Source of the DNA: Erythroxylum novogranatense
Lineage: Eukaryota; Streptophyta; Magnoliopsida; Malpighiales; Erythroxylaceae
Length of the DNA stretch: 64,000 bases
Reading direction: 5' to 3'
Assembly: GCA_029891385.1 (NCBI GenBank)
Contig: CM057229.1
Coordinates: 1,426,001-1,490,000 of the forward strand
A model generated the notes under the pieces. That model ran no database searches. It was not told the DNA's origin and saw only the letters and a list, made by a program, of their open reading frames with translations. Positions within the stretch are counted from its first letter, which is position 1. Every line of letters starts with the position of its first letter. The position numbers and the translations under genes were made by a program. This document shows, in pieces, positions 36,788-49,407 of the stretch.

Positions 36788-37999
36788 GGGGATGCTTGGT
36801 TAAGGGGTATGAGAACAAATCAATGGGAATGGAATGAAAGGTAGTGGTTGATTGATTATTATGATTGATTGAATAATTTTTCATACCCAAATTTAAGGTA
36901 ATGATCCATATCTTCCATATATGAGAGGAATGGGTTTGATTCCTACCAACATTATTTTTTAAAATTTTGAATTAAATATAATTAAAATGTAATTAAAATA
37001 TAAAATATAATTAATTAATAACTTTAATTTACAAAATCTAATTAATTAATTAATTAAAATAATTAATCAACATAAATCTCATTAATTAATTGAAATATAA
37101 TTAATTAATTAAAGTATAATTAAAATCTAATTAGTTAATTAAAATACAATTAATTACATGATTAATTAAAATATAATTAATTTATTAATATGAAATTAAA
37201 AGATAATTAATTAATTAAAATATAATTAATTAATTAGTTAATTACAATAAATTAAATTAATTTATTGATTATAATTAATTATATTTTAATTAATTAATTA
37301 TTTGAATAATTAATTAATTAAAATATAATATAATTAATTAAAATCTAATTAATTACATGATTAATTAAAATATAATTAAAATATCTTAATTATTTATTTA
37401 ATTAATTAATTAATTACAATGTAATTAATTAAAATATTATTCATTAATTACTTAAAATATAACTTCATTCGTATTATCGATGAATGTAAATTGTATTAAA
37501 TTATGTTATTTGATTTTCTGTAGTAATGAAATGGTGGATATTATAGTTGTGTCGATAAATTGCACAATATTTTGAATGATTAATCTATATTTTGAAGATA
37601 TTATGTAACTAATGATATGTTGATGCAAGAAAATACTACAGTATTATTTTTTTCTTCAAGAGCTATTGAAAAGGAAAAATCATAATATACTTTATTTTAA
37701 ATATTTTGTCATTATAATTAGGGTGTATAAATTAAAAATAATTATTTAAAATATATTTAAAATTTGCTATAAAATAAAATTTTAACAAATTTTTATTTCT
37801 TAACCTTTTTAACAAACCAACCATCATCAATGGTAATGGTAATCATTCCTTTATCTTAACCAACCATCGTCAATGGTAATGGTAATCATTCCTTTATCTT
37901 AACCAACCATCATCATGATAATGATTATATCTATTCTCATTACTCACTATATTCATTCCTATTCTCATTCTCATTCTTCTCTATGAACCAAGCGCCCCC
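36788..37999. mobile_element. Harbinger-like non-autonomous DNA element, copy 2
   Basis: Second copy of the 1.2-kb family at 8303-9504, in the same orientation. It begins GGGGATGCTTGGTT and ends GAACCAAGCGCCCCC, with TGA on both sides (36785-36787 and 38000-38002), a perfect 3-bp duplication. The interior is a TTAATTAA-rich half followed by a unique half matching copy 1 (for example TTGTGTCGATAAATTG and TTCTTCAAGAGCTAT). A short internal tandem duplication lies around 37815-37905. No transposase is present. PIF/Harbinger affiliation is inferred from the 3-bp duplication and ends. Confidence 0.78.
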
Positions 38000-38002
38000 T
38001 GA

Positions 38003-39018
38003 TATCTAGTAGTTGATTTAGTTAACAAGTAGGCTACTGTATTTATATGCTTGAGAATCCAGTTAAAAGTAAGGATTGAAAACCTGGAATTGTGATTTTG
38101 AACTCATCCAAAATCACTCCCAACTCATTGATGTCATTGTTGGATCTATGAAACTGTTGTATCAAGTGAAGACGATCGGTTTCTACAAGTTAGACCTTAC
38201 CTTTAGATTATAAATATATGGACAAGCTAGTTGAACCACCTTGACCTTACCTTTAGATTATAAATATATGGACAAGCTAGTTGAACCACCTTGACCTTAC
38301 CTTTAGATTATAAATAATGGACAAGCTAGTTGAACCACCTTGGACCAAATATTTTAATTTGAAGTCCTTAAATGGTTTTGTTAAATTATTACTTGTTTTT
38401 TTACTTGAGTTATCTTTTATTATGTCTAGATTGCATCATCACCACCGAGTGAACACTTTAAAATTTTAAATTTAATTGTTAAAAATTTATTTATTTATTT
38501 ATTAATCAATTTCTAAACTAATAATTTTTATAAATTAAAATAAACTAATTATTTTATTTAGCAGTTTTAATTAAATTTTAAGTTTTTATAAATAAAAAAC
38601 TCCTCCAATCTTTTAAAGTTTAATTTGTATTAATTTTAACTAATTTTTGAAATTCTAATGTATCATATTGACTGCACAGATGAAACCTCTACCTACCTGC
38701 TAACTAGAAACAAAGATGGCAGAAGTTCTTCAAAAGGATGTGAAATCCAATAGTAACCGAAAATTTTATTGCGATGAAACAAGTGAGATAACCCCACTTT
38801 ACAGTTAAAATGTCTCAAAACACCAGACGCATAGTTCAAAAGACAAATTAGAGAGCCTCGTCAAATATCACACACATAATTTCAAAACAACACTCAGCAA
38901 TACACCACAAGATGATAAACTTTGATAAAAATGCTTTCATGTAATTTTGATACAAATAATAATAATATACATTGAGCCTATACTTATCTCTTCTTCTCGT
39001 TCACTTCATTCAGGTTCT
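38003..39018. other. Intergenic, IQD 3' flank
   Basis: Holds the 50-bp tandem array (38193-38342) and AT-rich DNA. The last few hundred nt are probably the 3' UTR of the IQD gene on the minus strand. No gene seen. Confidence 0.6.
38193..38342. repeat. Three-copy 50-bp tandem repeat
   Basis: Units begin GACCTTACCTTTAGATTATA at 38193, 38243 and 38293 and end in GTTGAACCACCTT. The first two are identical and the third lacks one base in the ATAT run. Confidence 0.92.
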
Positions 39019-42000
39019 TCACCTCTGCCATTTTTTGTCTGGAGCAAAACAGGATTCAGAACATGATAAGCTTCTGATCACAAGTTTTTCGTTTTCACAC
39101 AAGCAAAAAGAAAGGAAGAAAGTGAATGACATCTTCGTTAGTCCCAGTGTAACTAAATGCACAGTTACGATGACCAACTACTGCAACATTCTTAAGAGCA
39201 ACAAAACTGTAACGAAAAGTGTAAAACTATAATGAGAAATCAGGTATTCGCATTGATTATAAATTGAAACTCTCATGATGTTGGGGACAACTTATTTATT
39301 CTATGCAGCACATAATATCAATAGTAGTGTTTATAACTATTTCCTTGAATTGAAACCCAAAAGCTTATGCGAATATAAAAAATCAATTTAAGCAAAGCAA
39401 CAAGGAAGCTTAAGAGAGTACCATGAACTTGTTTGGTATTTCCTTTTCCACCCTGATGATGTGCTTGAGACATTGGCTGCTGGATGCGTGGAGAACCCTG
39501 CTTTCCGTTAGCACCAGGTAAGGAATGTCTTTTCTTGATGTAGTCTCTGTCCTGCACATCTGGGCTTGATCTTGGTGAATTGTTGGCGTGGATCTTTGCT
39601 CTTGCAGATTCTGTGGCTTGCATGAAATGGGGAATAGAACTACCACTATTAGTATCTCTTGGTTCCTCATCGGTAGGGTCAGGTCTCGTTGAACCAAAAG
39701 AATTACGCCTCTTCCCATTTTCTTCATCTTTAGCTAATTGTTCCACGATACTTCTTGCGTGAGACTCATGGTTTAGATTTGATCTCTTACCTGCTGATAG
39801 TGACTTGCGTTTTTGGTTAGAACCACTCCTTTGAGTTCTGCTCTTTTTGCCTGCCACAGATATCTGGCTTGAAGGTGTTCCTTGGGATTCAGGAACAGTT
39901 ATATGACTTCTTGGTGAAGCTTCAGGGGATGACCTATAAGCTTGACTACCTGTCTCTGAGTCCAGCTCTCTCTTAACCTCGTATGCACTTGTCTTTGGCT
40001 TCAATTCTGCCTGAGTGGACTCAACAGCAATGTTGGAATTCTCAGATTCACGTTTGACATCATTGACTAGTTCAGGTTGATCACTGACGGAATGAGACGC
40101 ATCTGAAATCAGTTCAACAGGTTCATTCTTGCTTCCGACGTGTTCTTTGCTGCTAGATTTGCTAGTTTCTTCCTCTGGAAACTTGTTTTCATGCTCCTGT
40201 TCTGTGACTCCAACTTCAGATATATCAGGAGAATCTAGGGTTGAAGTTACCGAAAGCTCAGTACCACATTCAGATCCAACATATTGAACCCTGGAATTTT
40301 GTGGAACCAAGTTTTCAATCATGTTAGGCTCCTTTCCCCGAACAACATTCCCTACTTTAGCATCCATATTTGGTTCAAATTCACCCTCCTGATGAGGTGA
40401 ACTGATTGATCTATGTGAATTTGTTGAAGTTAACTCTTCAAATTTTGACTGGGCAGCAATAAATGCAGTACTGCTGGACTTGCTTGATCCAACATTGGAT
40501 TTCTTTGCTTCAGTCTCCAGTTGTTCACAGGCAGATCGTTTCATTGAGCGTTTGGGTTGATCATGATGTTTACTTTCTGTTTCTAGTTTATGAGAAAGAG
40601 AAACTAGTCCAATTTGAGAATTTAAATCAGAATATGCACTTTCGCTTGTAAGGGAATTGATTCCTGTTGATGCATTCTTCACATCAGATGAGATGATCAC
40701 CTCAGGTTGAAGCTCATCAAAATCCTTGACCACTGAAGAACTTGGATTGGTTTCATTGGACGTGAAGTTGTCGGTATTAAGTGTTATCAAGTTCTCTTCG
40801 TCATGAGATGGCAAAATGGCTTCCCTGGTATCAGAACTTGAATAGGCAGACTCAGAAAAACGTTCATATGCAACTTTATTTTCCACAGGAAAGGAAGACG
40901 TTTCATTTGTCTCTCTTTCCAATTGCTCAGTCATTAACTGTGGATTTGGAGATGGTTGTGTTGACAGAACCGACATCCACATCTCCAACCAGTTCCAAGC
41001 AGAATTAGGCTTCATAGGATCACATTTGATGCGAATATGTTTGGTCTTGGGGGTTGAGGCCATTAGCTTCAAAATGAAATAGAATTCAGTACAGTTTGGA
41101 TAATGAAACAGATATAAGTTGCAAACCATCAATCACTCATACCTGTTGAGCAAACCTGTTGCTGAGCAGATTCCCAATGGAAGTATACGTGACGTTGGGT
41201 TTGGTTACCTGTTTTTCTTTCTCCTGAAACAAGACGTGAATCGTTTGTTAAAAGGGATAATAAATGCAGTCTGCAAAATCCAATTACAAAGAATATTATG
41301 CATAAGATATTCTTTGTGAGGCCTTTTATTTTACAGGGGAAATATGCAGCAGACCAGTCAGAATGTGCATGCAGGGGTGTCGGCGCGTGTCAATGTTACT
41401 TGAGGCATCTTTCTTGCAAAATTTGCTTACCTCCAAAAGTGAAATTCAAGTTATAATGAACATTGAGATTTTCAGTGTAAAGGCCTCAAGGATTTTGTGC
41501 CTCACCACATGAAACGAGGGGAAATTGTGGTAAAATAGACAAGAAAAGATAAAAGATGATGGAAATCAGTACATTCCGAGAAAGGAGCCTGAGTGTAGTC
41601 CGTAGAAGTTTCAAGTAAAAAAGATATTTATTTGAGAAGAACAGTATTACCTTGGTTTTTGCATCAGACTCCAACAACAAACGGGACTGATGAGCTCTAA
41701 CAAGGGCTTGCATTTTGACAATGGCTTGAACACACCGTAGAGATCCCATGGCATGTTGACGGACTATGTGCCCACGTACAGCAGCTTGTAGCTTGATTAC
41801 ATTCCTAAGCTTGAGGAGTTCGCTTTTAGCCTGAAAGAATTGAAATTAAAATTTTCAACAGCTAGTCCAGTAAATTTTATATTACACGTTTCAGGAAAAA
41901 GAAATCACAATTACCAAAAGCCCTCTGATGGCAGTCTGTATGATGCAAACAGCAGACTCTTCTGGATGGACATCTACTTCTCCTTTGCAGCTGATGACAA

Positions 42001-43660
42001 CAACTGTCTCCGATGCTTTTCCTTCATCCGAGGTGACAAAAGTTTCCTCGGATGCTTTTCCTTCGTCCTTGGTGACAACATTTGTCTCAGATGCTTTTTC
42101 ATCCTCAGTGGCAACAATTGTCTCTGAAACTTTTCCTTCATCCTTCGTGACAACAATTGTCTCTGTGGCTTCTGGTACTGCTGAATTTGACAACTGTGGT
42201 TTCTCATCGGTGCATTGTATAACTGAGATTTTCTCTGGAACAAAGGAGGTATCTGGAACTTGAGACTTCAGATTGGCAGACTCTGGACTATCCTTACTAG
42301 CAGAAGAAGGGACTTCAGAGATCACAGTATTGTTTAGAACCCGATGACGAGCAGATCTCTTTCTGAAACTCCATCCACGTTTATCACTTGAGCTCTTGTT
42401 CTGCAATGAGAGTTAACTTCTATCATAAATCATCGCAATAAGTACAAGCATACCACCGATGACCTTATTAGCCCCAACTCTATCTAAATTTCACGAGTGC
42501 CCCAAATTTAAAAACTTTGTACTTAGCATGTAGCACTTATGGACACAGAAAGTACCATTTTGAGCATATGTTATAAAAGCAGGATTCAAAAGTTGATTGA
42601 ATCCTCTTGAAACAACTTAGAATGGAAGTGCAAACAGACATTATATATGAAGATGCCCACATTAATGGTTGCAGTTTTACTGAAACAACTGATTCATTTT
42701 CAATTGGCACTAAGCTCGAATTAGTACATGAACTCAAATTAGCAGCAACTGTCATATCCCAACACCCCGGAACCAGTTTTCCAGGCATCCCTCTTAAGTG
42801 AGTCCTTCTGAAACTCAAATTAAACAATTGAAAAAGGCAGAGTTTTGTCTTTAAAGGACTATTATGATCACAAAACTTCAAACCAGGCATAATATTGAAC
42901 TACATTAATGAAATCTCTTGAATTGCATAATTGCATAAAGATAAGTAGGCTGAGACAGTTGACCTTACAGTTTTCCACAATCTCGATTAGTGCAAATACC
43001 TGGTAAGTAGTGTAAGTTACCATTTATAGATCTAAGTATAAGTATTCCAAACACTTGAGCTATAAACGAAACAAGATCACGCATTCTGAATGATCTATAT
43101 ACCAGACTTCTCACCTGCAAGATCAGCTTATTCAAGTTTTCAAATAGAACAGATTCAACGTGAAAGAAACTAAATCAACAATCGTTTTCTTAGCAGCCAA
43201 TTCCTATGCTCCACGTAGGTTCCAAAACAGAATCATTATCCGGAACTTAATCCAACAATATAGAGAAACAAAAGAAACTCTTAGTGGAAAAAAGAATTAA
43301 GATATCTTCTTCTACAAACAACAGAACAAATCACGGTAAAAGTGAACAAGTTCATTCATCATCTTCTTCTTTTGAATAGTCCCGTCACCCAAGTTAAGTA
43401 GGAAGTTCTAAGAACAACACGACAACAACATAACACCAACTGAGAACATCATCAAATGCGAATTGAAACAACACATCCAAACCTCGTAGAACGAGAAAAA
43501 AAGGGAGAGCGCTTAACAAAATCTCAACAGAAAACGAACACTGTTTGAGTTGACCAATCAGAGTTATAAAACATACCTCAGAGACTGGGAGATCATCTCT
43601 ATCAGCTGAATCGGTACCACTGCACGCGATTATCTTCAAGCAAGCACTAGATCTTCCCAT
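39019..43660 (-). CDS. IQD32: IQ67-domain calmodulin-binding protein (IQD32-like)
   Basis: Six coding exons on the minus strand: 43660-43577, 42400-41915, 41830-41651, 41223-41143, 41066-39422 and a 20-nt last exon 39038-39019. The phases agree and give about 831 aa. The N-terminus MGRSSACLKIIAC and KRGWSFRKRSARHRVL match the IQD28/31/32 group. The IQ67 domain (about residues 175-242) spans exons 2-3 with a phase-0 intron inside it, the conserved family position. Its IQ motifs include IIQTAIRG, LQAAVRGHIV and IVKMQALVRA. Exon 5 encodes a long acidic/Ser-rich disordered region and a DUF4005-like tail with YIKKRHSLP. The last exon supplies DKKWQR-stop, the family's usual end. IQD proteins bind calmodulin and microtubules as scaffolds. 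A GA repeat lies in the 5' leader. Confidence 0.93.
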
Positions 43661-43715
43661 TATTTGCTCCTCTTATCCGTTACACTTCTCTTGTGTTCAC
43701 TCAGTCTCATACACT

Positions 43716-43718
<3 letters not shown>

Positions 43719-43747
<29 letters not shown>
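43719..43747 (-). repeat. GA dinucleotide repeat in the IQD leader/promoter
   Basis: Uninterrupted CT repeat of 29 nt on the plus strand, so GA on the gene's strand, 59-87 nt upstream of the ATG. Runs like this are binding sites for BASIC PENTACYSTEINE proteins, one of which is encoded at 56023-57306. A regulatory link here is only an inference. Confidence 0.8.
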
Positions 43748-43748
<1 letters not shown>

Positions 43749-44832
43749 GCTTCTTTCCGTTTCGCACAGCAGCATCTATTTAGGTGTTGTGTTGTTGGAA
43801 ATTGTTGTAAAAGAGAACAGCGGAGCTCAAGACATTGGCTTAAGTGTAGTTAATTCTTGGGTTTGGATTCCGCCGTTTATTAAAGTCCGTTAGTTAATCA
43901 TCCGTTGGTAGAGAATGGAGTATATTAAAGCTGTCAGATCCTTAAAATGTCTTTTTCTTTTTTATCCACTTACTTTCAATTATTATTTCTTTCTTAGTGG
44001 TTGACTGGATCTACTAGTATGCATATATATCTTAATGACACGAGATTCGCGATAAATTACTAACTCGGGTTCGGGTTATGACAATGTCGTCTTGTATTAG
44101 GTTTCGGGTTCATTAAAAAACCTGCTATTTGTTTGGTTCGTTTATAAATTGTCCAGTCTAGTCCGATTTAACTTAAAATTAATAAGTTTGAGTTAATAGA
44201 ATTTTGAATTAGATTTAAAATATTTTGTTTTATTAATAGTATACTTTTAAAAATATTTTGATAAAATAAATTTACATCATCATTGTTTTAAAAATTTTCA
44301 AAATATATATTTAATCTAGCATAACTCAAGTTCAATTAAGTCTGAGTTTAGACCTCATATTGAGTTCAAACCCAAATATAAAGTTTTCTATTCAGAACTA
44401 AACTCAATCCCACTTTTCGCTTAATTTACATTTAGATAAAAAAAATAATAGGTTTAGCCCAATTTAAATTAAAAATAATGATAAATTTGAGTTAACTTAA
44501 ATTTAAATTAGTATTTCAAACTAAAAATTAAAATAATCAATTTCATTTATCAAATTAAGTTTTATCTTTTACTCGAATTCAACAAAAAAACATAAATATA
44601 AGGACGTCAATTTTGACCCGACTCGTTAGACCTAACTTGACCAGAGTTGATCGGGCCAGGGGCCAAAATCAGGTCAACTCATAGCCTGATCGAAATAACA
44701 AAAATGATTTTATTTTATAAATTTCTTTTTAAAAAGGTAAGAATAGGTTGGGCTAGTCCACGGGCCATCCAAATAGATTCGAATAAGGCCAAGTTAGGAG
44801 AAGCTTGATCTCATGCCATTTCATTGACACCC

Positions 44833-44863
<31 letters not shown>

Positions 44864-44895
44864 TACACACACATATATATATATATATACACACA
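44833..44895. repeat. AT/AC microsatellite
   Basis: Alternating (AT)n and (AC)n runs with a short interruption. It is a simple repeat with no coding capacity. Confidence 0.95.
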
Positions 44896-47800
44896 TGGGT
44901 TCAAAAGAATAAAATTAAATTTAAGTTTGATTATTTTCAATTTAATTAAAATTTAAGTTTAATTAATACAAATAAAAATTCACTCATACTAAAGCAACTA
45001 TTTTATGATCAATTTAACTATTTTTAGGATTTACAATTTTAAAAATATATAATTAGTCATTTAATTTTTATTTAATATAAAATAATTTCCGCTGCTTATT
45101 TAATTTAGCCCAAGAATATATGAATGCACAAGTGTCTTGATGGGAAAACATACCTTAATTATCATATCATACGCCTAAACCAAAATAAAAAGGATTAAAA
45201 TAAAACAGATTTAAGAAAGTAATTAAATATCTGAAGACTATTATCTTCAACTAAAATAATAAAAAAAGAATATCCTAAAGCGAAATGCAAAAGAGAAAAA
45301 ATATAAGATATGAAAAAAAATATGACAGCTGATAAATTATGAAAAAATATCGCGAGATCAGTGACAGACGATAAATTGAAGAACAAGAAATCGTAAGCTG
45401 TAGGAGGTGGGAGTGGGACCCAGCAGGGATTTCCATGTGAGAAAAAAGATTAAGAATAAGGTACAAAACGGGGCCATATAAGACACGAAACGGAGGCTGT
45501 CGGGCAAAATGAATCAAAAACACTTCGACACCTAATAATTTAGAGCCACGTTGTACCTAAAACGAAAATTAGAATATCGATCCAATTGAACAACCCTTTT
45601 GTCCGAATTGCCACGTAGATGGTTATCAGCGTGACACGTACCTAAACATGGGATCACGTACCCAAAATGTTATGGTATGGTATAGTATTCTGAAATACGG
45701 TATGCCATGTATGGCCACCAGTTAAAAGAGTTGGATGCGAAGAATCTGTCATGAGATGGGCCCATATGATATGACACTTATTAGCTTTCAGAATTGGATC
45801 AGGCCTAATGAGTGTCTAATCAATAATCATCAGTTGTTTCTACAGCTTAATTGTACTTAGTCATGACAATGATGAAGGATTACAAGTAGGTCCAGGTGTA
45901 GTTAATTATTACCACTTCTTCGTCCCAATCCTAACTACATTAATCAACGATTTATGTACAGCCTAACCTTATTTTCTCCTCTTCTTTCCTCTAACATTTG
46001 ACTTTCCTATATTTCGTATACTATGCTCTTTACATCACTCTCCTTATAAATTAAATCAGTTTAATTGATAAAATTTTAAACTGGTTAATTTTTATTTAAT
46101 TTTAATTTTAGTTTAATTTAATTTAATAAAATTTGTTATAAAATCGATCAGTTGATAAATTAATTAGCTAATTTTATAATCCAATTAATTTTCATTTTAC
46201 GGTCTCTTTTCAATTAAATTTTAATATTTTCAATGAATAAGGATAGTATTTTAATCATTTTTTAAATTCTTCAAATTTATTCAATATTTAAATCATTTAA
46301 TGACAACTTACTACCTAGGTTGAATCTTTTAAACTTTAAAACTCTTGTATTCTTGGTTTAACTTCTAGACGACTTTGAAAAAATTGTCCTACAATATTAA
46401 AATTAGGATTGTACAAGGATACATAATTATCTTTAAATTAATAAGTAAAATTATTTAATTAAAATTTAAGATGAGTTAATTAAATTTGAATTCATCAGAC
46501 AATTTCAATAATTTAACTATATTTTTATGGGTTCCATATTAAATAAAAATATTGAACTTTAGATTCATAAATTAAATTTAATTGTACTCAAATTTAATAA
46601 CCAAATAAATTTTAAGTTGAACTTAATCCAATAAAAAAAATCAGTGTCGTAACAAGTTGACGAAGCGCCTAAGTTGTTTGATTTGGCTTAATAAGATATT
46701 TATTTATTAGTTGGATGTGTCTATCATTTTACTATGCTAGATTCTTAACTAGGCACCAAATTTAAGGGCGAGAATTACAACTGCAGCAACGTTTTCATCA
46801 TATTAAACCTAAAAGTTTGTAGCTGAGGTTTGAAGCTAATAAAAAACAAGCAAACAACCTTGTTGTCCGGTTCTCCTATGAGAATTATACAATAACCTTA
46901 AATCTTTATCCCATCGAACCGGCGCTGGCAGGATTTTAGGTACAACGGCAAACGTGACTGTCCACCACTTGGAGTTTATTTTTAGTGGCAGAGTCCAAGT
47001 CCAGAAGCCCCACCTCACATGGGGAGGGCAGTGACGTGCTGACGATATAAGCAAAGATCAAACGTTGTTTTCGCAAATTTCCTTTATTGGCCAACGGTAC
47101 TATTGTACTCCACGAAAGACGTAACCACTAACGACGGCACGTCACGTACATACACATAGGTCTCCAGGATTCAATAAGTTCCTTCACATGCAACCACTCG
47201 GGTTTCTGAGAGCTACGACGATTCTACCAGTGGAGGTCATGGCCATGCCCAGGCAGGTCCAGAGGATTGGGACAGTGGTCTCCATTTTGGGCGCACGTTT
47301 CCTAAGGAAAGTAGCAGACGGAGGTGCTTGTAGATACTTTATTTAGCACTATTCACGATGTTAAAACTGATCGTTGGGCTTGCCTCTCGGTCATTATAAA
47401 GATTCGGACTTGAAAGACTTTTTGAGTAGTATTTGAAAATTAAGGAGTTGTTAGTTTCTATTCTTATTTTTTTAATGTAGTTTTTAATTTTTATTTATAT
47501 TTGTTAAATAAAAATATAACCATATTTGATTGTTAAAATTATTGTAGTTATATTTTACCATTCATAATAATTACATATTAGATAAAATTTAAAGATAAAT
47601 TATTTTAATTAAATAAATTTATTTAATCTCTTATATAATATTTATTAATAAATTAATAATAAAATGTTATTTTAATAAATTAAATAATTCAAAAGTCAAA
47701 ATTTTAATTAAAATTTAATATTTATTTAAGATATTTTAATTATTAAATCAAATTTTCTATATTTTAATTTTAATTATATTTACTAATAATTATTATAATT

Positions 47801-48822
47801 TAATTACATATAATTTAATTATAAAATTAAATTATTCATAATTTATATTGATAATTAATTTTAATTTATTTAATATATGACATTGAATTAAATTATTCAT
47901 AATTTTATTAAAATTAAAAATAAAAATATATATTTAAATGATAGTAAATCAGATTATAAAAAGAAAACAAAAACAAAACTAATGTTTATAATTTTCATAA
48001 TTTTTAAAAAACATAGGAAGCAAAAGTTAAAATTAAAATTAAATTTTAAATTTTAAATAAACATATTTTTTACTAAATTTAAAAATAAAAATAAAAATAA
48101 AAATATACACAAACGTCGATTAAAGATTCAATTCAGCTGTTTGTTGAGGTAACTGAACTACCTAATATTACCATAGTCTAGGGAATATCTTCTAAACTCA
48201 ATTTCACGAATGAGCTGGTCTGCGTTGGGCCTAAAGTTGATGATTAACTATACTGACACAGCCACTTCTTCGGAAGCTCCTTTTTTCTTTTTTTGGTACA
48301 GCTCCATAAAGTGTGTGTTCTGCTTTGCAGTTTGCACACAAACTTGCTATGATGAGTCGACTTCTGGCACGTGGGTCCAAATATGATTGCATGATTTCCA
48401 GCCATCACGTCAGGAGCAAGCGCTGCTAATCTGTTCAAAGTGATCCATTCATTTAATAAAAACATTTTGAGATCGTTTAATTTTTATTTTAACATATTTT
48501 TAATTATTTTTAGTAAAAATATATAATTATTATTTAATATATAAATTTAAATATTATAATATTAATAATAAAAGAGATAATGGTGAAAAAAAGAGAGTGT
48601 AAGTGTTACTGAAAAAAATAACAGAGTCAAAATTTTTAGACAGTGTTGAGTTTTTAAAAATTTTATTTTATCAAAATAAAATCTAATTTTTAAAACTTTA
48701 AGTACTCGTCAATATATAATTAGTCTTTTAAGTATTGGCAGCATCGATTAGAATCGGGCAAAATAGATCGATATTGATCGATATTTAAATTTTATATCGA
48801 AATAGTCAAAGACGATATATGG

Positions 48823-48886
48823 GGGGGCCAGTGGTGCACTGTCCGCCAAGTTTTTAAAAAAATAAATAATTTTTTCACCACTGGCC
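48823..48886. repeat. Short inverted repeat upstream of the hAT-like gene
   Basis: GGGGGGGCCAGTGGTG is followed about 35 nt later by CACCACTGGCCCCC, forming a GC-rich stem in AT-rich DNA. Position and composition suggest a transposon terminus, but the matching end was not proven. Confidence 0.5.
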
Positions 48887-49407
48887 CCCAAGTTTTTTAA
48901 AAATTAAATAATTTTTTTATTTTTAATATATATATATATATATTAATATAATATAATATATCAAAACCTATAAGTTGCCGTAAACTGAAGGAAACAAAGA
49001 GCAACGTTGTTGTCTATAATATATATAATATATTAAAATCTTATCATAGATTCCTCTTTGTTGCCGTCATCTATAATATATATAATATATTAAAACCCTA
49101 TTATAGGATTGCTTTTCTGGAAGATCTTAATAGAAGTCGTTGTCGTCAGTTCCCATATGTTCTTCAGTGGATTATAGACAATCAGCTCTTAGATGGTTCA
49201 TAGGGTGACGATTGACGATTAAAAAAGGTAAGACAAATACAAAAGTGATAATGCAGACAACAGGTTGGTTAGTTTTTAATGGAAAAAAATTGCAATTTGT
49301 TGTTAAATAAAAAAGTGATTACGCGGATTGATTAATGTTTAATGAAAAAAATAAATTTTATACAATTTGTAAATATTGGTTCTAACTATTTTTTTTATTT
49401 TGCAGTT

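Larger units (their letters stand above)
43748..49407. other. Long intergenic region, no supported gene
   Basis: AT-rich DNA with an AT/AC microsatellite (44833-44895) and many short ORFs without recognisable domains. A GGGGGGGCCAGTGGTG / CACCACTGGCCCCC inverted pair (48823-48886) precedes the hAT-like pseudogene and may be a decayed transposon end. No gene supported. Confidence 0.6.

Noticed and set aside
38193..38342. CRISPR-like regular repeats
   Set aside because: The units are head-to-tail tandem copies without unique spacers, in a plant nuclear context.
41928..42263. 111-codon plus-strand ORF over the IQD gene
   Set aside because: It is antisense to exon 2 of the IQD gene, whose splice structure and conserved motifs are clear.
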